A stretch of DNA of 64,000 bases from Anagrus nilaparvatae (taxonomy: Eukaryota; Arthropoda; Insecta; Hymenoptera; Mymaridae): contig JAKSXM010000258.1 in NCBI GenBank assembly GCA_022575985.1, forward strand, positions 496,001 through 560,000, in the 5' to 3' direction. Within the stretch, counting starts at the first letter, position 1; each line of letters starts with the position of its first letter. Positions 56,045 to 64,000 of the stretch are shown here, one piece after another. A program made the translations under genes and the position numbers. The notes beneath the pieces are model-generated. The model was not told the origin of the DNA and did no database searches. It was given only the letters and a program-made list of their open reading frames with translations.

Positions 56045-56235
56045 TTAGAGTCCGCTCTCCCGATAAAGTTAACATTAACCAGTTAAAGTTAACTTTAGCG
56101 AAGCGTTTTGGTTAAAGCCCACGAAAACGATTAAAATGAATAAAAATATAACATTAGCGGCTTCATGTTCGTTAAAGTTATCTTTAACCAAGTCGTGTTA
56201 GTTAAAGTCCATGAAGGGAATAAAACATGACTTGA
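56045..56235. repeat. Cluster of GTTAAAGTTAAC-like palindromes
   Basis: aagttaacattaaccagtta, agttaactttagcgaagcg and cgttaaagttatctttaacc occur within 190 bases, with larger inverted pairing (cgaagcgttttggttaaagc versus tttaaccaagtcgtgttag). This may be a decayed foldback element. Confidence 0.45.
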
Positions 56236-56589
56236 GAAAAACAGTAATCGCCACCTATTAATCATCTTAATTAGTTCATTTCGTCTAAAATAGATGGCTT
56301 TTTTGAGTCTCACAAATAAAATGACCTTTCAACTGCATATAAGACCTAGTTAAATATTTATTATGTTACAAAATCGACTTGTACGGTTTTGTATTTTTGC
56401 TCTGATTTTCATTGAAAATCAAAATAATTAAAAATTATTGATAAATTTTTAATTAAATTATACTTATAAGTGTAAGTAAACTAAAAAATTTATATGTAAA
56501 ATTAAAAACATTAGCAAATAACTTCTCATATGAAAATCAAAATAAGAATATTCGCTATGGAATTAATTCTAAAATTAGGATTTTAAAAT

Positions 56590-56705
56590 TTTAAGGCGCA
56601 TTTTTACGTTTCTGAAACGGTTCCAGAAACGTTTCTTAAACGGCGCGAAATGGTTTAATTCGTTTCTTCAGAAACGGGTTGGAGACGTTTCCGAAACGTC
56701 GTTGG
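56590..56705. repeat. Cluster of GTTTCNGAAAC palindromes
   Basis: Within about 110 bases there are acgtttctgaaacg, ttccagaaacgtttcttaaa, cgtttcttcagaaacg and acgtttccgaaacgtcg. The spacing is irregular. The block ends at the microsatellite that starts the next element. Confidence 0.6.
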
Positions 56706-56712
56706 TTGCCTG

Positions 56713-56760
<48 letters not shown>

Positions 56761-58110
56761 ATGTATGTATGTATGTATGTATGTGGGTAACTGGCGATAT
56801 TTCACAACCATTGTGGTATTAAGACCTAATTTTTTTTTCAAAAATTATTTTATCAAAAAATCTCAAACTTTTTTTTTTTTTTAATTTAGATGTAATACTT
56901 CATTTATTTCCATGAAAGTACTTATATTTGAAATAATGGTTTTTACTCGAAATCTCGAATTTGATAATTAATTTTTTGAAAATTTTTTTCCCAAAATTTT
57001 TGTCACAAAAAAGTACAAAAAACCCCAAATTTTTTTTCTTTTTGCATGTAGTACCAATTTATTTCTACTCCTATAGGAGTACTAGTTTTAGGAACCACGC
57101 TTATAGTAATTTTGGAGAACTGTTACTTAATTTTTTCAAAATTTTTTTCTCAAAATTAAAAAAAAAAAAAAAATTAAAAAAACTGCAATATTTTTTTTTT
57201 TTATGTAATACCTCATTTAATTCTATAAAAGTAGTAATATCTGAAAATATGGTTTTTACTCGATATCTCGAATCGGATACTTAATTTTTCGAAAATATTT
57301 TTCTTAAAATTTTTCGCATAAAAAAATAAAAAAAACAGCAATATTTCTTTTTCCTTTGGATTTAGTACCTAATTTATTTCTTTGAGGGTACTAGTTTTAG
57401 AAAGTTCGTTTATAGTAATTTTTTGGATCTGATACCGAATTTTTTCAAAATTTTTTTCTCAAAATTAAAAAAACAAAAAAATTAAAAAAACTGCAATATT
57501 TTTTTTTTTTTTATGCAATACCTCATTTAATTCTATGAAAGTAGCAATATCTGAAAATATGGTTTTTAATCGATATCTCGAATCGGATACTTAATTTTTC
57601 GAAAATATTTTTCTCAAAATTTTTCGCATAAAAAAATAAAAAAAACAGCAATATTTTTTTTTCCTTTGGATGTAGTACCTAATTTTTTCCTATGAAAGTA
57701 CCAATATCTGAAAATATAGTTATTACTCGATATCTCTAATCTGACACTTTATTTTTTTCTCAAAACTTTTTGCATAAGAAAATAAAAAAAACAGCAATAT
57801 TTTTTTCCTTTTTGAAAGTAGTACCTCATTTTTTTCTGTGGGAGTACTAGTTTTAGAAATATTTTTTATAGTCAATTTTTTGGATCTGAAACTTAATTTT
57901 TTGAAATTTTAATATCTTAAAAATGTTTTACATAAAAAAATAAAAATAATAGCAATATTTTTTTTCTTTTGGGACGTAGTACTTAACTTTTTTCTATGAA
58001 AGTACTAATATTTAGAATTATCGTTTTTACTAGGTAAAATAGACCATTAAGAATATTTTGTTATTGTTAATGAGGAACCATAGTGCCAATTACTTGGCAG
58101 CGTTTTTTTT
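56700..58110. mobile_element. GGTTCCTC-family element, copy D (reverse orientation)
   Basis: From the microsatellite to the hairpin end tgccaattacttggcagcg, the element holds about seven ~185-base units with modules tctatgaaagtactaatatt and ttactcgatatctcgaatc. It is the longest tandem core in the family here. It retains the site gggacgtagtact that BEL used in the copy at 27.6 kb. Confidence 0.65.
56717..56785. repeat. (GT)n(ATGT)n microsatellite
   Basis: About 13 GT units are followed by about ten ATGT units. It corresponds to the (CA)n tract of the related element at 12957-14222. Confidence 0.95.
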
Positions 58111-58439
58111 TATTTACGAACTAATTTCATTGTTTTATTATTTTAAGTAAACATTTTTGCGTACTTAAAAAAATAAAAATAAAACTAAAATTTGGTTGAA
58201 GCTTTTAGTATTAACTTATTTCTGAAATAAAATTCGTGTAATGGTCATTATTTTCCAGGTCAAACTCTCAAAAAGTATGCGTAGGTTTATACGGAAGGGT
58301 TCACACATCGAAAATTAGAACTTCAAGCAAAGGTTCACAGTAAAAACTTTCCGCTGATGCAAATACTGACGTTAGCTTTATGGACAAATCCAAGGGAAAA
58401 CCAATGAAAAACAAAATATGTTTAAAAAAAGTATCATCT

Positions 58440-58995
58440 ACATTACTTCTCGCTCTCTAAATTGCACTGAAGTATCTTCAAAAAATATATTTTCAGATGA
58501 CCTAAAAAAAAATTTTGATATTTTACTTTTCAAACCTTTTTTCAATAATATAATAAGTAGTTTTGGATATTTCTATTGAATACAGTAACAAGTATTGTAT
58601 AGGTAAAAAAAAAATTTCTTTTTTCGTTGAAAAATAAGCGAGTTATCGTCAAATTAAATTTTTTTGAAAATTTAACATTCAGGATTAAAATTCAGAATGT
58701 ATAAATTTTAAAAAAATATTAATTTGATAATAACTTGCTTATTTTTCAACAAAATGAGAAATTTTTTTTTAATTTGAATAATTTTTTATTGCTATTTCAA
58801 ATCTTCAACAAAAACTTCATCTTTTTTAATCCCCATATTTTTTTCTTATACCAATAGAAATGGAAAAAACTATTTATTGTTGAAAAAAGGTTTAAAAAGC
58901 AAATACGTTAGTACATACTAGTATTTTTTCATTGGTCATCTGAAAATCCATTATCTAAAGATACTTCAGTTTAATTTAGATTTCTTAAAAAAATG
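58440..58995. repeat. ~550-bp foldback repeat
   Basis: The left arm (gcactgaagtatcttcaaaa; ttcagatgacc; aaaccttttttcaataa) is mirrored in the right arm (ttgaaaaaaggttt; catctgaaaatc; agatacttcagt). The inner part (taagcgagttatcgtcaaat versus gataataacttgcttattt) also pairs. No target duplication was resolved. Confidence 0.7.
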
Positions 58996-59103
58996 ACTAG
59001 AGAAATTGAAAAATATTGTCGTATTAATTAATAAATAAATAATCCTCTTTCCGTTTTTCAAATTAATTCTAAAGCACCTCCTCCTTCTAAACTGTGTTCC
59101 CTA

Positions 59104-59474
59104 CACTGTAAAAAGTAACTTCCTTAAATTAACAAAAAAATTAGAACATTTTCGAAAAATTAGTAAGTATTCGAAAAAAATCGCATATTTACTAAATTTA
59201 GTATATTAACGAAAAATTCGAGTATTCTGGATTTTTTTTTTGTGAATTCGCAAGAAAAATTGATAATTTGTTTTTCGAAAATTTACAAAAAATAGTTGTG
59301 AAATTACAAATTTTTTGGTAAAATCACAAAAAAAATCGAGAATTCTCGAATTTTTCGTTCATATACTAAATTTACAATTTTTATCGAATATTTACAATTT
59401 TTTTTGAAAATTTACTAATTTTTCGAAAACATTCTATTTTTTTTGTTAATCTAAGAAAGTTACTTTATACAGTG
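59104..59474. mobile_element. Tc1/mariner-type MITE (CACTGTAAAAAG ends)
   Basis: Long inverted arms start CACTGTAAAAAGTAACTTCC and are mirrored at the right end, with TA on each side (59102-59103 and 59475-59476). The interior is filled with further short inverted tracts of aaattttcgaaaaatt type. Non-coding. Confidence 0.8.
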
Positions 59475-59833
59475 TATTTCTGTAACTCACACCTTTTCTC
59501 CAAATTTCATAATTTTCCTTTAAAACTTTTGTTACATTAGATTAAAATTGTTACTTATTATAAATTCTTTAAATATGCGTAAGCAATTTATTAAATCTTC
59601 TGATGTACTGTCGGATAAATAAAGATGTGCATCTCCCGAATTTATTGAATAACTTCCACCACAATGGTAAAAAAACATTCAGATAAAATTATTCTTATAG
59701 GAAATTGAATATTATCACTGCTTCTATTTTCCATTTTTATTAACTTATAGAATATTTCGAATTTATTGACCAAATGGAATAGAAAATTGTTTCTTTTACT
59801 CCTATACGGAAGATAAAGTTTCTAAGTTAACTA

Positions 59834-60097
59834 CACTGAAAAAAAATTACTGGCCACGCGCCTAGATTGCTAGTACAGGCGTAGTGCCTGTTTAGCGAGA
59901 CCGGCGAGGGCCTCGAACGAACTGGCGTTTTACGCGTTTGGAGAGGGGGCCCCAGCATTTTCTCTTTGTATTTTTTATATGTCACGTGATCTAAACGTGT
60001 GAAACGCAAGTTTATTCGAGGCCCGGAGCCCGTTCTCGTTGAACACGCTCTGCGCCTATAAAATTCTAGGCGCGTGGCCAGTAATTTTTTTTCAGTG
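59834..60097. mobile_element. Tc1/mariner-type MITE (CACTGAAAAAAAATT ends)
   Basis: The ends are a perfect inverted repeat of over 30 bases (CACTGAAAAAAAATTACTGG, continuing ccacgcgcctaga). TA lies on both sides (59832-59833 and 60098-60099). The centre is GC-rich relative to the window. Two overlapping ORFs of 62 and 114 codons arise from it, but they read the inverted ends and are not genes. Confidence 0.87.
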
Positions 60098-60255
60098 TAG
60101 GACCAGAGTTGCGGCCGAAATGATGGCAAAAAAGTGGGAAAAAACTGTACACTTTTCATGGTTATTTTCAAAGTGCTATAATTTCACTCAAAATCAATAT
60201 TTTTTTATCAAAATTTATAATTTATAAAACAACTAGATTTTTTAAGAAATGTAAC

Positions 60256-61096
60256 TTGACTCTCTTAAATCAAGATTTGACACGTAATGTTACAAACCTT
60301 GATCGTTCAGAATTGCTAGATCCATCTATTTTTGCTGATATCCTTTTGACCTCATGCAATTCAGTCTTAAATGTACACGCTCCTCAATGTAAAAATCTTA
60401 TAAAAAAGCCTAAAACTTTTGAACTAGATGAATCATTAAAACATCAATTTAAAATACGTGATAAATTATATAAAAGATATCTCTTCACTGATAACGATAA
60501 TTATTCAGCACGATATCGTAACATGCGAGCAGATCTTAAGTTTGAGGTCAAAAGAAGGAAGGATGAGTTTATTCGATTTAGTATAGAAAACTTAACAGAT
60601 TCTTCCACTCTTTGGCGGATATTTGACTCTATAGGACTTACATCCACTACCTTTACTACTCCCTTACAATTTTTTACTGCCTCAGAGATAAATATTTTTT
60701 TCTCAAAAATAAATATGTCCTCATCTCCTTGTATTATACTACCACAAATCTCACATGAATTAGAAGTAGAAATTACATTTTCCCTTACTCATGTAACTAC
60801 TGAAAAAGTTTCTAAAACACTAAAAAAGATACTGCCTAAATGTAAAGGGCGTAGTCCTAATGGATTCAATCTTAGACACTATAAAGACTCTATACATGTC
60901 TTACTAGATTATATAACCTATCTATTCAATTTATCTATTAAAACTCTCAAATTTCCCACCTGTTGGAAAAGAATTTTTATTATAGCCTTAAGCAAAATAC
61001 CTCGTCCACTGTCCCCATCAGACACTCGTTCGGTAGCGAATATGTCACATCTTGCAAAAGCCTTGGAGAGATTAATCGTTGATCAGGTTACTGCTT
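60256..61096 (+). pseudogene. LINE ORF2 fragment (linker and start of reverse transcriptase)
   Basis: About 280 residues are open. The first part is the region between endonuclease and reverse transcriptase (KRRKDEFIRFSIENLTDSST). The later part is the N-terminal reverse transcriptase: SPNGFNLRHYKD, LFNLSIKTLKFPTCWK, PSDTRSVANMSHLAKALER and LIVDQ, matching motifs 0-2 of Jockey/CR1-like elements. The homology stops at about 61096 before the catalytic FADD motif, where unrelated TCGA-rich sequence begins. No start Met is evident, so both ends are truncated. The frame is free of stops over 840 bases, so the insertion is not very old. Confidence 0.85.
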
Positions 61097-61195
61097 ATCC
61101 AGACAGCGCGAAACGTCGAATCGACGTCGGGTTTTTCCGTCGATAAAACGTCGACTCGACGTCGAAAATTGGTCGACAGAAAGTCGAACCGACCT
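61097..61195. repeat. TCGA/GTCGAC palindrome cluster
   Basis: Short palindromes (acgtcgaatcgacgtcg, aacgtcgactcgacgtcga, ggtcgac) are packed in about 80 bases directly at the breakpoint of the LINE fragment. The CpG density is far above the surroundings. Confidence 0.65.
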
Positions 61196-61520
61196 TATAA
61201 TGTTTAAAATAAAAAAATATTTATTTCTATTTTTATTTATGAATAATTATACAAATATCATACGTATATAAGATTGGCAGTTGTTTTGGGGCCAGAAGTA
61301 ACGTCTATATTTCAATTTTTAGCAAAATTGGGTTTAACTGTAATTTTTTTGGAAAAAATTTTGGACCAGAGTAATTTTAGTAAAAAGTTGAAAATAATAA
61401 GTCAAAATATATATATTTTTAATAATTTTCATTTATTTTCTCTATTTTACGGCATAATAACATAATTTAGTCGTTAAAAATAAACATTTTTAATCCATGG
61501 TGGGTTTAAACGCTTGATAG

Positions 61521-62791
61521 CACAGCTGCACAAAAAAAAAAGTTCTGATCTTGTAACTAGACCTACCTACAGGTAAGTTTTTCGATGTCCTAAAACCGAA
61601 TCTGAAGTCAGAATTTAGCCTAGACCCTCAGATTTTGCCCCAGCTACCCCCAGCCACCCTCTAAACCGCCCAAAAAGCAAATATTTTACTAGGTCCAAAA
61701 GTTAAAAATAAAAGTACTTTAGCTACGTATTTTGGTGTCCTAAAACCAAATCTGAAGTCAGAATTCAGCCTGCACCCACAGATTTTGCCCCGGCTACCCC
61801 CAGCTACCCCCAGCCACCCTCTAAACCACACCAAAAATCAAATAATTTACTATGTCCAAAAGTTAAAAATAAAAGTACGTTAGTAACGTATTTTGAGGTC
61901 CTAAAACCGAATTTGAAGTCAGAATTCAGCCTACACAATCAGATTTTGCCCCAGCTACCCCCAGCCACCCTCTAAACCGCCCCAAAAAGCAAATATTTTA
62001 CTATGTCCAAAAGTTAAAAATAAAAGTACCTTGTTTACGTATTTTGATGGTCTAAAAACGAATTTTAAATCAGAATTTACCTATCACCCTCAGATTTTGC
62101 CCCAGCTACCCCCAGATACCCCCTGCCACCCTCTAAACCACCCCAAAAATCAAATATTTTAATATGTCCAAAAGTTAAAAATAAAATAATTTAAGTTACG
62201 TATTTTGATGTCCTAAAACCGAATCTGAAGTCAGAATTTAGCCTACAACCTCAGATTTTTTCCCAGCTACCCCCAGCTACCCTAATTTATAACTTTTGCA
62301 CAAAGTAAAATATTCACCCTCTGGGGCAGTTTAGAGGGTGATTGGGGTAGCTGGGGCAAAAACTAATAGGTAAATAGGTAAATTCTGACTTGAAATTCGT
62401 TTTTAGAACATCAAAATACGTAAAGAAGGTTCTTTTATTTTTAACTTTTGGACATAGTAGAATATTTGATTTTTGGGGTGGTTTAGAGGGTGGCTGGGGG
62501 TAGCTGGGGGTAACTGGGGCAAAACCTGAGGGTGTAGGCTAAATTCTGACTTCAGATTCGATTATAGGACATCAAAATACGTAACTAAAGTACTTTTATT
62601 TTTAACTTTTGGAGATAGTAAAATATTTGATTTTTGGGGCGGTTTAGTGGGTGGTTGGGGGTAGCTGGGGCAAAATCTGAGGGTGTAGTCTAAATTCTGA
62701 CTTCAGGTTCGGTTTTAGGACATCGAAAAACTTACCTGTAGGTAGGTCTAGTTACAGGATCAGAACTTTTTTTTTTTTTTGTGCAGCTGTG
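61521..62791. mobile_element. CACAGCTGCAC-ended foldback element with tandem core
   Basis: Inverted ends (CACAGCTGCACAAAAAAAAA; then tagacctacctacaggtaag) extend for about 120 bases. TAG lies on both sides (61518-61520 and 62792-62794). The core holds about seven ~155-base units with cagattttgccccagctacc and ctaaaaccgaatctgaagtc; the orientation flips near 62300. A 3-bp duplication and CAC-initial ends would fit a CACTA/Chapaev-type (CMC) element, but no transposase is present to confirm it. Confidence 0.75.
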
Positions 62792-62864
62792 TAGTCTGAA
62801 AATTCTGGTACTTCAGGTTACTTTTTTTGAATGGTCTTTCCTATATGATCCAGGAACTTTATGA

Positions 62865-63030
62865 CAGTGGCGGATCCAGAAATTTTCTAAGGGAGGGGCG
62901 ATATCAGTAAAAATTTGCGAATTTTTACTAAACTTTTTAAAATTCTACAAAATTTTATTAAATAACATGTACATTTTTGGTTCCTAGGAGGGGGCGAATG
63001 CCCCCTTCGCCCCCCGCTGGATCCGCCATG
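62865..63030. mobile_element. 166-bp hAT-type MITE
   Basis: Ends CAGTGGCGGATCCAG and, inverted, CATGGCGGATCCAG are flanked by an exact 8-bp duplication CTTTATGA (62857-62864 and 63031-63038). The ends carry G/C tracts (aagggaggggcg and gccccccgc) like those of the 52377 element. Non-coding. Confidence 0.88.
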
Positions 63031-63469
63031 CTTTATGAAATCGTTTTTAAAAACGTACACGATTTTATAGACTTTTTTTAGGAGAGTTTAAAAAAGGTCC
63101 AAAATAACCAATTTTTAAATTTGTTTCATTTGCTTCAAAAATTCGAATTTTTCATGAAAATGAAAAACTTTAAATTTCGGTATGAACTGCAGCGATCTAA
63201 TATAAACCAACATGTTACAAAACTGATAACAAATGGTTAATAAATGCAACTTATAAGAATAGAAAAAATAGATAGTAAGTTAAAAAATTTTTTGCTTGGA
63301 TAACAATGTATTATTTTTTTCGGTTTCTTTTTTGCTAATAGATATATTTTAAAGTAGCCAAAATCAGTACCAAGTAGATAAATAGTAGTTTTCTTAACGT
63401 GTGCTCAAGTACTCCAGTCAATATACGGTCTTGGGGCTATAATCATCCACCACCACCAGATTTGGTCTA

Positions 63470-64000
63470 CTACAGGTTTTTTGGGTCGCTGATAAAGAAA
63501 TTCGAGGACTTTTCTATGAAAAGTTAATATTTCACCCCTTAATTAGCAAAAAATACTCCTAAAAAGGGGGTGTTTTTGCTATTTTGGTACTTTAAGCGTT
63601 CAGAAACGGTTTTAATAGGTTTTTTGGGTCGCTGATCACGAATATCGGGGAATTTTTTATTAAAAATTAATTTTTCAACCTTAAATTAGCAAAACTACCC
63701 CTAAAAAGTTGTTTTTGCTACTTTCGCTCTTTCAGCGTTCAGATTCGGTTCAAATGGGTTTTTTGGGTCGCTGAACAATAAATTTGGGAAAATTTTTGTT
63801 AAAAACTAATTTATCACCCTTAAATTAATAGAAACTACCCTTAAAAGGTTTTTTTTTGCTATTTTCGCATTGTCAGTGTTTTTCCAAATTTTAAAATAAT
63901 ATATATATACAAAAAAATTTTGTTTTTGCTAACATAAGGATGCTGAATTAATTTTTTGCAAAAAATTTCTCAAAATTCTTGTTCGGCGACCCAAAAAACC
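63470..64000. mobile_element. Partial copy of the 10273-11235 element family, cut by window end
   Basis: At least three units carry ggttttttgggtcgctgatc, atttcacccttaaattagca and cccctaaaaaggggg, as in the 10.3-11.2 kb element, and the last unit (ggcgacccaaaaaacc) is inverted. The terminal repeats are not visible here. Confidence 0.7.

Noticed and set aside
59827..60227. Overlapping ORFs (114 and 62 codons) in a GC-richer block
   Set aside because: Both read through the inverted ends of a TA-flanked MITE and contain the same terminal peptide in opposite orientation.
1..64000. Polydnavirus or other integrated viral segment (considered because an insect, possibly parasitoid, genome is suspected)
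   Set aside because: No viral gene family, segment-end motif or capsid/polymerase gene was recognised; all large coding remnants are LTR, LINE or hAT.
1..64000. tRNA, rRNA and snRNA genes
   Set aside because: Scanning by eye found no cloverleaf with B-box-like ggttcgaatcc, and no rRNA-like block; a covariance-model scan would be decisive. The only tRNA-related match is the copia primer site.

Overview
The window is a very AT-rich insect nuclear sequence. The only clear host gene is split by GT-AG introns and encodes a secreted two-Ig protein that matches the IMP-L2 (ImpL2) family of insulin-peptide-binding proteins, which points to an insect. The species cannot be fixed; a hymenopteran such as a parasitoid wasp is a guess from the base composition and repeat style. 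No bacterial operon, CRISPR array, tRNA or rRNA gene was recognised.

The rest is layered transposable-element sequence. Region 1-12.5 kb holds an ~1 kb inverted-repeat element with an 8-bp target duplication (1291-2315), a TTAA-flanked MITE (3989-4663), a long-armed inverted repeat (about 5.24-10.24 kb) and a TTA-flanked Harbinger-type element (10273-11235). Region 12.7-14.6 kb is a palindromic repeat split by a tandem-repeat element. Region 14.9-19.8 kb is a giant mirror-image array of ~137-bp units, about thirty units in the order A-B-A-B, with one MITE inserted in only one half. Region 20639-23477 is a hAT element with an 8-bp duplication, the C-terminal half of its transposase, and dense arrays of short palindromes inside each end.

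Region 26-32 kb holds ~175-bp tandem repeats and a young BEL/Pao retrotransposon (27672-31847) that kept gag but lost nearly all of pol. Region 32.5-39 kb is a LINE 3' end split by a 5.7-kb element with ~490-bp inverted repeats and an 11-bp target duplication (Mutator-like).

ImpL2 lies on the minus strand at 40604-51012 in four coding exons. Its introns carry two ~1-kb CAAGGGGAG foldback elements with 3-bp duplications and a full-length Ty1/copia element (44051-50461) in opposite orientation. The copia LTRs are identical apart from one TA dinucleotide step, yet its pol is broken by two stops, a frameshift and a 1082-bp insertion. That insertion has 31-bp inverted ends starting CAT and an 8-bp duplication, like a P element.

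Region 51.4-64 kb is mostly MITEs (pogo-like, hAT-like, Tc1/mariner-like, others), LINE reverse-transcriptase fragments, and tandem or foldback repeats. The genes do not act together as a system: this is one developmental/insulin-pathway gene in a nested transposon landscape. The most unusual signals are the hAT palindrome arrays, the mirrored 5-kb array, the gag-only BEL element, the P-like insertion within copia within ImpL2, and a dispersed GC-rich hairpin present in three copies.
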